NCBI GenBank assembly: GCA_020850595.1
Contig: JADZEK010000050.1
Coordinates: 94,687-158,686 of the forward strand
DNA: 64,000 bases
Reading direction: 5' to 3'
Source: Anaerolineales bacterium
GTDB lineage: Bacteria > Chloroflexota > Anaerolineae > Anaerolineales > UBA6663
Shown: positions 26,477 to 33,546 of the stretch, piece by piece
Position numbering within the stretch: position 1 is the first letter of the stretch
Layout: every line of letters starts with the position of its first letter
Translations under genes and position numbers: made by a program
Notes under the pieces: generated by a model
What the model saw: the letters and a program-made list of their open reading frames with translations, nothing else
Databases searched by the model: none
Told to the model about the DNA's origin: nothing

Positions 26477-28098
26477 GCCGCCGCGCCAGGCCCGATCAGC
26501 ACGCGGCCGGGGCGCGCGTTGGTGTGCTCGCCGTCGCGGATCACCGGCACGCCGTTGACGAGCACGTGCTGCACGCCGGTGCTGTATTGGTGCGGCTGCG
26601 CGAAGGTGGCGTGGTCCTGAATGGCGGCCGGGTCGAAGACGACCACGTCGGCGTAATGGCCGGGCAGCAGCCGGCCGCGTTCCTTCAGGCGCAGGTTGGC
26701 GGCGGGTAGCGCGCTCAGTTGGCGCACAGCCTGGGGGAGCGTCAACGCGCCCTCGTCGCGGGTGTACTTGCCGAGCACGCGGGCGAACGTGCCGTAAGCG
26801 CGCGGGTGCGGGTTCGACTTGAGAAACACACCCTCCGGCGCGAGCGAGGCCGAGTCGGAGCCAAAGCTCATCCAGGGCAGACCCACCTGGCGGCGCACGT
26901 TGTCTTCCGACATCAGCCGGTAGACCGTGCCCACGCGGCTGTCGTCTTCGATGACCAGCTGTATGGCGGCCTCTTCCGGCGAGAGGCCGCGCGGCGCGGC
27001 GACCTGGGCCAGCGTCTGGCCGGTGAGGGGCTTGAGGGCAGCGTTCTTGAAGCTGACCAGGAGCACGTTTTCCGGGCTACCCGCCATGAGGCGCAGGTTT
27101 TCCCAATCGGCGGCGGGGGCGCGCATGTCGGCCAGCACGCGGGCGCGCATGGCCGGGTCTTTCAGGCGCGCCACCCAGGCGGCGTGGCCGCCTTCTTGCG
27201 CCCAGGGCGGCATGGCGGCGTCTAGCCCGGTGGCGGCGGCGGGATAGGTGTACATGTCAGCGGTCACAGCCAGGCCCTCGGCGCGGGCGGCCTCGATGCG
27301 GGCAATGACGGTGTCAAGCTTGCCCCAGTTGGTCTGCCCGGCTGCCTTGAGGTGGTAGACCTCGGCGCGGGTGGGCGCTTCGCGGGCGATGGTGAGAAGT
27401 TCCTCTAGCCCTTCGAGCAGGCGGTCGCCCTCGCTGCGCAGGTGCGAGATGTACAGCCCGCCGAGTTCGGCCGAGGCGCGCGCCAGGGCAATCAGCTCGC
27501 TGGTGGGGGCGAAGCACGCGGGCACGTAGATGAGCGAGGAGGCCAGGCCCACCGCGCCCGCGCGCATGGCGGCGCGCACCAGGTTGCACATGGCCTCCAG
27601 CTCGGCGGGCGTGGCGGGCCGGTCGGCGTAGCCGAGGGTGTGGATGCGCACGGTGGTGGCCCCGACAAAGGAGGCCACGTTGCAGCTCACGCCGCGCGCT
27701 GCCAGCCAGTCGAGGTATTGGCGCAGGGTGGTCCACTCAATGGGATGCTGAATGTCACCCTGGCGCGCCAGCTCTTCCTGGCGCATGTGCTCCGTCAGCG
27801 GGCCTTCCGACCAGCCTTCGCCCATGACCTCCAGCGTGACGCCCTGGCGCAGGTCGCTCTGCGAGCGGCCGTCGGCGATGAGCGCCTCGCCGGCCCAACT
27901 GAGCATGTTGATGAAGCCGGGGGCGAGGGCCAGGCTGTCCGCGTCTAGCTCGACGCGGCCGCGCGCGCTGCCCAGCGGGCCGACGCGAGCCAGCCGATCG
28001 CCCTGCACGGCCACGCCGCCGGGGTACGGCTCACCGCCGCCGCCGTCGTAGATTAGGCCGTTGTGGATCACCAGGTCGTAGTCGGGTGAAGCAGTCAT
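26473..28098 (-). CDS. D-aminoacylase-like amidohydrolase with altered metal site
   Basis: 541 residues with the D-aminoacylase/dihydroorotase layout: DLVIHNGLIYDGGG at the start, the beta-sandwich return at PGHYADVVVFDP, and barrel motifs GLYISHLRSEGD, EVYHLKAAGQTNWGK and SFGSDSAS, which supply the two His and the Asp of the metal centre. The usual HxH after PGFID is replaced (PGFINMLSW), and the bridging Cys region reads VMGEGWSEG instead of containing VGNCG. The enzyme may therefore bind a single metal, as some N-acyl-D-amino acid deacylases do, or have shifted chemistry. It is translationally coupled to the tandem Nudix gene (4-base overlap). Confidence 0.83.
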   Translation of the reverse strand: MTASPDYDLVIHNGLIYDGGGGEPYPGGVAVQGDRLARVGPLGSARGRVELDADSLALAPGFINMLSWAGEALIADGRSQSDLRQGVTLEVMGEGWSEGPLTEHMRQEELARQGDIQHPIEWTTLRQYLDWLAARGVSCNVASFVGATTVRIHTLGYADRPATPAELEAMCNLVRAAMRAGAVGLASSLIYVPACFAPTSELIALARASAELGGLYISHLRSEGDRLLEGLEELLTIAREAPTRAEVYHLKAAGQTNWGKLDTVIARIEAARAEGLAVTADMYTYPAAATGLDAAMPPWAQEGGHAAWVARLKDPAMRARVLADMRAPAADWENLRLMAGSPENVLLVSFKNAALKPLTGQTLAQVAAPRGLSPEEAAIQLVIEDDSRVGTVYRLMSEDNVRRQVGLPWMSFGSDSASLAPEGVFLKSNPHPRAYGTFARVLGKYTRDEGALTLPQAVRQLSALPAANLRLKERGRLLPGHYADVVVFDPAAIQDHATFAQPHQYSTGVQHVLVNGVPVIRDGEHTNARPGRVLIGPGAAA

Positions 28099-28143
28099 CG
28101 CGCGTGAACCTGTGAGGGCGGCCGGGCAAGCGGGTGGCGCGGC

Positions 28144-28587
28144 CTAGCGGAACCACGTGCGCCGCGCGAGGCTGACGACATAGCCGACGTTGATGATTAT
28201 GAACAGCAGCAGCCCCACGCCGCCGAAGACGAGCGGAAAGAGCCACAGCTCCACGAAACTGTCGAGGCGGGCCGTCTCGGGGTTGGCGCGGTCGTAGCGC
28301 ACGGTCACGCGGTCACCGACTGCGTAGGCGGGCGGGTTGGTGTACGTGCCGATCAACTGGTAATCTAGGCTGCGCACAGTGTACTCGACCACCGGCGCGT
28401 AGCTGTCGCCGTCGTCATCGCTGCTGACGAGTATGTCTACCACGCGGCCGGAGGTAGTCGCGCCAGCCTGCACCAGCCGAAAACTGCCATAGCCCCACCA
28501 ACCGCCCACGGCGAGGAAGACCAGGCAGAACAGGTTCAGGATGATCAACAGACAGCCGCTGCCCAAGAAGCCGAAGCGATTGTACAT
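28144..28587 (-). CDS. DUF3592-type membrane protein
   Basis: 147 residues from the ATG at 28587, behind AGGAGACC. Two membrane helices (LLIILNLFCLVFLAVGGWW and LFPLVFGGVGLLLFIIINVG) flank a beta-rich extracytoplasmic domain with YAPVVEYTV, YTNPPAYAVGDRVTVRYD and the closing PETARLDSF, the pattern of DUF3592 proteins. The function of this family is not known. It sits between the SDR and amidohydrolase genes on the same strand, with gaps of 28 and 45 bases. Confidence 0.8.
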   Translation of the reverse strand: MYNRFGFLGSGCLLIILNLFCLVFLAVGGWWGYGSFRLVQAGATTSGRVVDILVSSDDDGDSYAPVVEYTVRSLDYQLIGTYTNPPAYAVGDRVTVRYDRANPETARLDSFVELWLFPLVFGGVGLLLFIIINVGYVVSLARRTWFR

Positions 28588-28615
28588 GCTGCCAGGTCTC
28601 CTGGGCGGGCGCGCC

Positions 28616-29416
28616 CTAGCCAGCCGGCCGCCGCCAGCCGGTGCGAATGAGCAGCCACTCCACCAGGCGGGGGGCCAGGGTGTTGACGGCGACCAGCACA
28701 CGCAGCATGGCGGGCAAAACCACCTCGCGGCGGTCGCGGGCGAGGCCGTCCGCGATGGCGGCGGCTACCTGCTCGGGCGTGACGACCGGCACGATGCGGC
28801 TGATGCCTGGGCCGCGCTCCAAGACGCCGGGGTTTTTGTCAAAATAGGCGGAGCGGGTATGCCCCAGCGTCACCGAGGTGACGCCGACGCCCGTGCCGTG
28901 CAGGTCGCAGCGCAGCGCGTTGGTGAAGCCGCGCAGCGCGTAGCGGGCGGCGGTGTAGCCTGCCGCGCCCGGCCAGCCGGACCAGGCCACCGGTGAGTTG
29001 ACGTTGACGATGCGCCCGCGCCGCCGCGCCAACATGCCGGGCAGGCAGCGCCGCGTGACGAAGAAGGCCGCGAAGTACGGCGCGTTCATCATCGCCACGG
29101 CCTCGGCGGGAGGGGTCTCCTCGGTGGTCAGCCAGCGCCCCGCCCCGGCGCTGTTGACCAGGATGTCGGGCGTGACGCCGCGCGCCGCCAGGTCGTCGAA
29201 GATGGCGTCTACCGCGGCGGGGTCGGCCAGGTCGGCGGGGTGCGGCTCCGCCGCGCCGCCCGCCGCCGCGATCTCGGCGACGAGCGCTTCCAGCCGCTCG
29301 GCGGACCGGGCCAGGGCGATGACGCGCGCGCCGCGCTGGGCAAGCAGCCGGGCGGCGGCGCGGCCAATGCCGTTCGAAGCGCCGGTGACGACGGCGGTGG
29401 CTCCGGGAATTTCCAT
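28616..29416 (-). CDS. Short-chain dehydrogenase/reductase with YxxxR active site
   Basis: 266 residues from the ATG at 29416; the frame runs on upstream but overlaps the zinc-ribbon gene and is not protein-like there. Classical SDR motifs: TGASNGIG cofactor loop, HPADLADPAAV, DILVNSAGAG, the Ser in IVNVNSPVAWSG and the Tyr in AGYTAARYAL. The catalytic Lys of YxxxK is Arg here (YTAAR), which would weaken or alter activity. The C-terminus contains hydrophobic LRVLVAVNTLAPRLVEWLLI, seen in membrane-associated SDRs acting on lipids or steroids. The gap to the upstream zinc-ribbon gene is 2 bases. Confidence 0.85.
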   Translation of the reverse strand: MEIPGATAVVTGASNGIGRAAARLLAQRGARVIALARSAERLEALVAEIAAAGGAAEPHPADLADPAAVDAIFDDLAARGVTPDILVNSAGAGRWLTTEETPPAEAVAMMNAPYFAAFFVTRRCLPGMLARRRGRIVNVNSPVAWSGWPGAAGYTAARYALRGFTNALRCDLHGTGVGVTSVTLGHTRSAYFDKNPGVLERGPGISRIVPVVTPEQVAAAIADGLARDRREVVLPAMLRVLVAVNTLAPRLVEWLLIRTGWRRPAG

Positions 29417-29418
29417 GG

Positions 29419-29925
29419 CTAGCCTGGTTGTGGCAGGCGGGCGCGCAGGGCGGCCAGGCCGCGCAGCACCTCGGCGCGGTTGGCGGCGCTGGTCATCCAG
29501 CGCGGGAGGCGGTTGGCGAGGGCCTGGTTGCGCCAGCCCTGCGGGCCGGGACGCTTGCCGCGCTGTTTGGCCTTGATGAAGGCTTCCAGGAAGTCGAGGT
29601 GCGCGGCGTTGTAGGCCCAGAGCACCTCGCCGCAGCAGGGCGTTTGCAGCCAGAGCGGTTGGTGATAGTACCAATCCACCGCCGCACCCATAGCCACGAC
29701 GCCGGGCGGGTACGCTTTGGGATCGGCGGCGGTGAGCACGCCCGGCTCCGCTTGCTGCCAGTAGTGGGCCAGGCCGCATGCTGCGCAGGTGAGGGCGATG
29801 CGGTGCTCCGCCGGGGCCTGCGCCCCTCGGTCGAGCACCAGCGCGCGCCCGCCGCAGCGCGGGCAGACCACGTGGAACTCGTGGCCGAAATCCAGCAGCG
29901 TCTGTTCCCCAATTGGCCCGGTCAT
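29419..29925 (-). CDS. Zinc-ribbon protein of unknown function
   Basis: 168 residues. A zinc ribbon near the N-terminus has CPRCGG (about 21-26) and CAACG (about 47-51), followed by a further Cys pair in LQTPCCGEVLWAYN. The rest is an acidic-to-basic helical region (FLEAFIKAKQRGKRPGPQ) ending in a helix with LRGLAALRARL. No catalytic motif is seen. It may bind nucleic acid or a protein partner. It is the first gene of a minus-strand run (zinc ribbon - SDR - DUF3592 - amidohydrolase - Nudix), and its start lies 8 bases after a -10 box. Confidence 0.68.
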   Translation of the reverse strand: MTGPIGEQTLLDFGHEFHVVCPRCGGRALVLDRGAQAPAEHRIALTCAACGLAHYWQQAEPGVLTAADPKAYPPGVVAMGAAVDWYYHQPLWLQTPCCGEVLWAYNAAHLDFLEAFIKAKQRGKRPGPQGWRNQALANRLPRWMTSAANRAEVLRGLAALRARLPQPG

Positions 29926-29933
29926 CGCGGGTG

Positions 29934-29962
29934 AGTGTAGGCTTGAGGTGGATAGGCGTCAA
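29934..29962 (-). promoter_or_regulatory. Promoter of the zinc-ribbon gene run (probably leaderless)
   Basis: On the minus strand, TTGACG (29962-29957), a 17-base spacer and TACACT (29939-29934). The ATG begins 8 bases after the -10 box, so transcription would start at or next to the start codon. Confidence 0.68.
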
Positions 29963-29964
29963 CT

Positions 29965-30060
29965 GGGAGGTCAGATGTCAGAGGTTAGAGGTCGGAGGTG
30001 AGCAGAGGATTGACTCAGCAGTTCAATCAGCAATCAGCAATCCAAAATCGGCAATGTTAA
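29965..30060. repeat. Low-complexity intergenic repeat (AGAGGT units, then AATCAGC units)
   Basis: Degenerate AGAGGTTAGAGGTCGGAGGT units are followed by CAATCAGCAATCAGCAATCC. This belongs to the same class as the repeat at about 25420. No ORF is supported here. Confidence 0.5.
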
Positions 30061-30066
30061 AGAAAG

Positions 30067-30104
30067 GCCGGGGCGCCGCCGGCTCTCGCCTGCGACGCCC
30101 CGGC
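30067..30104 (-). terminator. Terminator of leuS
   Basis: A 9-bp stem GCCGGGGCG / CGCCCCGGC, extended by inner pairing, lies 17 bases beyond the leuS stop on the minus strand and is followed by CTTTCTTTAA. Confidence 0.75.
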
Positions 30105-30120
30105 GTAGGTGGCTTTACGC

Positions 30121-32643
30121 CTACAGCACGATGTTGACCAGCCGGCCCGGCACGTAGATGACCGAGCGCGGGGTCTTGCCTTCCATGAACTTCACCGCGC
30201 CTTCGCTCGCCAGCGCCTGGGCCTTGGCTGCCTCCGCGCTGATGTCGGCGGCGGCCTGGATGCGGTCGCGCACCTTGCCGTTAACTTGCACGACGATGGT
30301 AATGTGGGCTTCGGCGGCGGCGGCGGCATCGTATACCGGCCAGCTTTGCTGATGGATGGAGTAGGCCCCGCCCCGGCGCTCCCACAGCTCCTCGGTGATG
30401 TGCGGCGTAATGGGGGCCATCAGCTTCAGCAGCGCCGTGTAGGCCTCCTCCCAGGCGGGCGCGCCGGCCAGCGCCGGGCGGTGCTTGTGCAGAGTGTTGG
30501 TCAGCTCCATCAGCGTCGAAACGATGGTGTTGAACTCAAACGCCTCGAAGTCGTCGGACACCTTCTTGATGGCCTGATGCACGGCGCGGCGCGCGGCCAC
30601 CGCGGCGGCGGCCTGCGCTTCGGCCGAGGCGGCGCCGGCGGGCGGCTGCGCCTCGGGCTGGCCCAGAGCCCAGACCTTGTGCAGCCAGCGCACCACACCC
30701 TGAATGTTCTCGGTGCTCCACGGGCCGCCCTCGGACCACTGGTAGCCGAACATCAGGTAGGCGCGCACGGTGTCGGCCCCAAAGGCATTTACCTGCTCGT
30801 CGGGGTCAATGACATTGCCGCGGCTCGTGCTCATGCGCTGGCCGTCCGGCCCCAAGATTTGGCCCTGGTTGCGCAGCTGCATCATAGGCTCGTGGCCTTC
30901 CACCACGCCCATATCGCGCAGCGCCTTGTGGAAGAAGCGCGTATAGATCAGGTGCATGGTGGCGTGCTCGGCCCCGCCGGTGTAGGTATCCACCGGCATC
31001 CAGTAGTCGTACTCGTCCTGGTCGAAGCCGGGCGGGGCGTCGAACTTGGGGCTGAGGTAGCGCAGGTGATACCACGACGAGCACATGAAGGTGTCCATGG
31101 TGTCGGTGTCGCGCGTGGCGGGCCGGCCGCAGAGGGGGCAGGTGGTCTTGGCCCAGGTGGGGTGCAGCTTCAGCGGGCTTTCGCCGGTGGGCCGCCACTC
31201 CACGTCCATGGGCAGCTCGACCGGCAGTTGGTCATCGGGTACGGGCACCTGGCCGTGCTCCGGGCAGTAGATGATCGGGATGGGCGCGCCCCAATAGCGC
31301 TGGCGCGAGATCAACCAGTCGCGCAGGCGGTAGGTGACGGCGCCGGCGCCCGCCCCGATCTTCTTCAGGTAGGCGATGGCGGCCTTGACGCTCTGGCCCT
31401 CGCCCTTGCCGGCCGGCACGCCGTTGATCGCCCCTGAATTGACCATGACGCCGTCATGCGGCCAGGCGGCGGTCAGCTCGGCGGCGGGGTCAGCGCCCGG
31501 CGGCTGCACCACCAGGCGGATGTCCAGCCCATACTGCTTGGCGAAGTCGAAGTCGCGCTGGTCGTGGGCGGGCACGGCCATGATGGCCCCGGTGCCGTAG
31601 GTAATCAGCACGTAGTCGGCGATCCAGATCGGAATGCGGGCCTGGTTGACGGGGTTGACGGCGTACGCGCCGATGAAGACGCCGGTCTTTTCCTTGTCGG
31701 TCGCCTCGCGCTGGATGTCGGTCTGGCGCGTGGCGGCGGCGACGTAGGCCTCCACTTCGGCCTTCCGGTCGGGCGTGGTCAGCTTGGCGACCAGCGGGTG
31801 CTCGGGGGCCAGCACCATGAAGGTGGCGCCCCACAGCGTGTCGGGCCGGGTGGTGAAGACCTCAATCGGATCGCCCTGCTCCGACGTAAAGCGCACGTTC
31901 GCGCCTTCGCTGCGGCCGATCCAGTTGGTCTGGGCCAGGCGCACCGGCTCGGGCCAGTCCATGCCCACGAAGTTCAGCAGCTCGTCGGCGTACTTGGTGA
32001 TGCGGAAGAACCACTGCTCCAGGTTTTTCTTGACCACGGGTGTCTTGCAGCGCTCGCAGACGCGGTTCTCACCGATGACCTGCTCGCGCGCCAGGGTCGT
32101 GTTGTCCTTGGGGCACCAGTCCACGGCCGCCATTTTCTTGTAGGCCAGGCCGTGTTTGAACAGTTGAGTGAAGATCCATTGCGTCCACTTGTAATAGCTG
32201 GGGTCAGACGAGACCGCCTCGCGCTCCCAGTCCCAAGTGGCGCCCATGGAGCGCAGTTGCTTGCGCATGTTGGCGATGTTGGCATAGGTCCAGGTGGCCG
32301 GGTGGATGTTGCGCTGGATGGCGGCGTTCTCGGCGGGCAGGCCGAAGGCGTCGAAGCCGATGGGGAACATGACGTTGTAGCCGCGCATGCGCAGCCAGCG
32401 GGCGCGCGCGTCGGACGGCGTCATGGCGTACCAGTGGCCGATGTGCAGGTCGCCGCTGGGGTATGGCAACATGGTCAGCGCATAGTACTTGGGCCGACTG
32501 GGGTCAATGACGGCGCGGTAGAGTTGGTCGGTTTCCCAGCGGGCCTGCCACTTCGGCTCGATCTGCTTGGGGTCGTAGCGTTCGGCATATGCGCGCCCGG
32601 CCTTGGCTTCGGGCGCGGCAGGGGTTTCGGTGTTTGCGGCCAT
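30121..32643 (-). CDS. leuS: Leucyl-tRNA synthetase
   Basis: 840 residues, normal for bacterial LeuRS. It charges tRNA-Leu with leucine in the cytoplasm. The class Ia signature is YPSGDLHIGH (HIGH at 67-70), followed by FPIGFDAFGLPAENAAI. The editing domain has TTRPDTLWGATFMVLAPEHP, and the zinc-type Cys pairs are in VCERCKTP and TCPLCGRPA. The KMSKS loop reads GQRMSTSRGNV, i.e. RMSTS. The ATG at 32643 is chosen because AGGAGG lies 5 bases upstream; a start 13 codons earlier lacks support. Expression is expected to be under the Leu-type T-box leader about 300 bases upstream. Confidence 0.96.
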   Translation of the reverse strand: MAANTETPAAPEAKAGRAYAERYDPKQIEPKWQARWETDQLYRAVIDPSRPKYYALTMLPYPSGDLHIGHWYAMTPSDARARWLRMRGYNVMFPIGFDAFGLPAENAAIQRNIHPATWTYANIANMRKQLRSMGATWDWEREAVSSDPSYYKWTQWIFTQLFKHGLAYKKMAAVDWCPKDNTTLAREQVIGENRVCERCKTPVVKKNLEQWFFRITKYADELLNFVGMDWPEPVRLAQTNWIGRSEGANVRFTSEQGDPIEVFTTRPDTLWGATFMVLAPEHPLVAKLTTPDRKAEVEAYVAAATRQTDIQREATDKEKTGVFIGAYAVNPVNQARIPIWIADYVLITYGTGAIMAVPAHDQRDFDFAKQYGLDIRLVVQPPGADPAAELTAAWPHDGVMVNSGAINGVPAGKGEGQSVKAAIAYLKKIGAGAGAVTYRLRDWLISRQRYWGAPIPIIYCPEHGQVPVPDDQLPVELPMDVEWRPTGESPLKLHPTWAKTTCPLCGRPATRDTDTMDTFMCSSWYHLRYLSPKFDAPPGFDQDEYDYWMPVDTYTGGAEHATMHLIYTRFFHKALRDMGVVEGHEPMMQLRNQGQILGPDGQRMSTSRGNVIDPDEQVNAFGADTVRAYLMFGYQWSEGGPWSTENIQGVVRWLHKVWALGQPEAQPPAGAASAEAQAAAAVAARRAVHQAIKKVSDDFEAFEFNTIVSTLMELTNTLHKHRPALAGAPAWEEAYTALLKLMAPITPHITEELWERRGGAYSIHQQSWPVYDAAAAAEAHITIVVQVNGKVRDRIQAAADISAEAAKAQALASEGAVKFMEGKTPRSVIYVPGRLVNIVL

Positions 32644-32688
32644 GCGGGCCTCCTGAGGGCTAGCGACGACAGCGGCGGACAATAAACA

Positions 32689-32710
32689 GGGCCGACCTCA
32701 CGGTCGGCCC
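32689..32710. terminator. Hairpin between the small ORF and leuS
   Basis: A perfect 9-bp stem GGGCCGACC / GGTCGGCCC with a 4-base loop. On the minus strand it is followed by TGTTTATTG. It lies within the leuS leader and could lower readthrough from the small ORF into leuS. Confidence 0.5.
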
Positions 32711-32736
32711 CGATGGTCAGCCGCTAGTGATTGGAC

Positions 32737-32883
32737 TTAGCGGCGGCGACGATCAGAATCTCGAACCGGGATGGGGATGGGTTGCAGCGATTTGGGCTTA
32801 AGCAGCGGGCCTAATTCGTTGAGCTTCTCAAGCAAGTCGCGCAGCGTATCCATTACCGACCGACGCTTCCCTTTGGGTGCCAT
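32737..32883 (-). CDS. 48-residue basic protein in the leuS leader
   Basis: 48 residues (MAPKGKRRSVMDTLRDLLEK to the basic end DRRRR) from the ATG at 32883, with AGGAGG 6 bases upstream, one of the best ribosome binding sites in the window. It has a basic N-terminus, an amphipathic helix (MDTLRDLLEKLNELGPLLK), a Pro-rich stretch and a basic tail. No family is recognised. It lies between the T-box terminator and leuS, so it should be produced when tRNA-Leu is uncharged. It could be a genuine small protein or a translated leader element. Confidence 0.6.
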   Translation of the reverse strand: MAPKGKRRSVMDTLRDLLEKLNELGPLLKPKSLQPIPIPVRDSDRRRR

Positions 32884-32944
32884 CTCGACCCTCCTGCAGA
32901 CGAGTCCCCAGACCGCATACCTACAGAGTATTGTACTAGAAATA

Positions 32945-33170
32945 GAAAAACCCTCCATCCGGTCAGGGACGAAGGGTCAGCTCCGTGGTACCACCCTGAT
33001 TGAGGCCTTGGTTTACGCCAAAGCTTCGCTCGTAGTGCGCTGTAGTGGGCGCGCCCAGTGCGACCTACGAACCGGCGAGTTGGGCCTCAGGGCGGCCTCG
33101 ACGCCCGGCCGGGCTTGCACTGTCCCCGGCTCGCTGGAGGCTGGCTTACTACTCCGGCTCATCGCACGCG
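32945..33170 (-). promoter_or_regulatory. T-box riboswitch, leucine (CUC) type
   Basis: On the minus strand, Stem I begins near GCGATGAGCCGGAGTAGTAA. Its apical region has AGCGAGCCGGGG...GTGCAAGCCCGG, and the specifier loop reads CAA-CTC-GCC, with CTC (Leu) at 33079-33077. The T-box sequence AGGGTGGTACCACGG is at 32997-32983, whose TGGT bulge would pair with the ACCA end of tRNA-Leu. An 11-bp terminator stem (32977-32950, ACCCT...AGGGT) is followed by a T5 run. Uncharged tRNA-Leu(GAG) should stabilise the antiterminator and turn on the small ORF and leuS. Confidence 0.92.
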
Positions 33171-33203
33171 CTATGTGCGGGCGCTGGCGCTGCCCGTTGC
33201 AGG

Positions 33204-33276
33204 TGGACCCAGAGGGATTCGAACCCTCGACCTTCTCAATGCCATTGAGACGCGCTCCCAACTGCGCTATGGGCCC
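33204..33276 (-). tRNA. tRNA-Ala(GGC)
   Basis: A 73-nt cloverleaf: acceptor GGGCCCA/TGGGTCC with the alanine identity pair G3-U70, D-arm GCGCAGTTGGGAGCGC, anticodon arm TCTCA-ATGGCAT-TGAGA (anticodon GGC), and T-arm GAGGG-TTCGAAT-CCCTC. The 3' CCA is not encoded (the DNA reads CCT after A73). Confidence 0.97.
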
Positions 33277-33298
33277 CGGATAATTGTAATAAGTGCTG

Positions 33299-33371
33299 TG
33301 GACCTGGAGGGATTCGAACCCTCGACCTTCTCAGTGCGATTGAGACGCGCTCCCAACTGCGCTACAGGCCC
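33299..33371 (-). tRNA. tRNA-Ala(CGC)
   Basis: A 73-nt cloverleaf almost identical to its neighbour: acceptor GGGCCTG/CAGGTCC with G3-U70, anticodon loop ATCGCAC (anticodon CGC), and T-arm GAGGG-TTCGAAT-CCCTC. CCA is not encoded. It is 22 bases upstream of tRNA-Ala(GGC); the pair looks like a tandem duplication with a changed anticodon. Confidence 0.97.
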
Positions 33372-33386
33372 GCGAACGTAGGGAGG

Positions 33387-33416
33387 ATTTTACCCGACAT
33401 GCGCGGGAGATGTCAA
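33387..33416 (-). promoter_or_regulatory. Promoter of the tRNA-Ala pair
   Basis: On the minus strand, TTGACA (33416-33411), an 18-base spacer and TAAAAT (33392-33387), 15 bases before the first tRNA. No separate promoter is evident between the tRNAs and the T-box, so transcription may continue into the leuS leader. Confidence 0.75.
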
Positions 33417-33546
33417 GCTGAACGACGAGACCAGAGGCCTTACCAGCGGCCTGGCCTCGGCGCGGGACGCCGCCAAAGGCAGGATGAAAAGCCATTGCCG
33501 AGAACGCCAAAGCCCGTTAGCATGGGCCGGGAAAGGGTTGGCCGGC

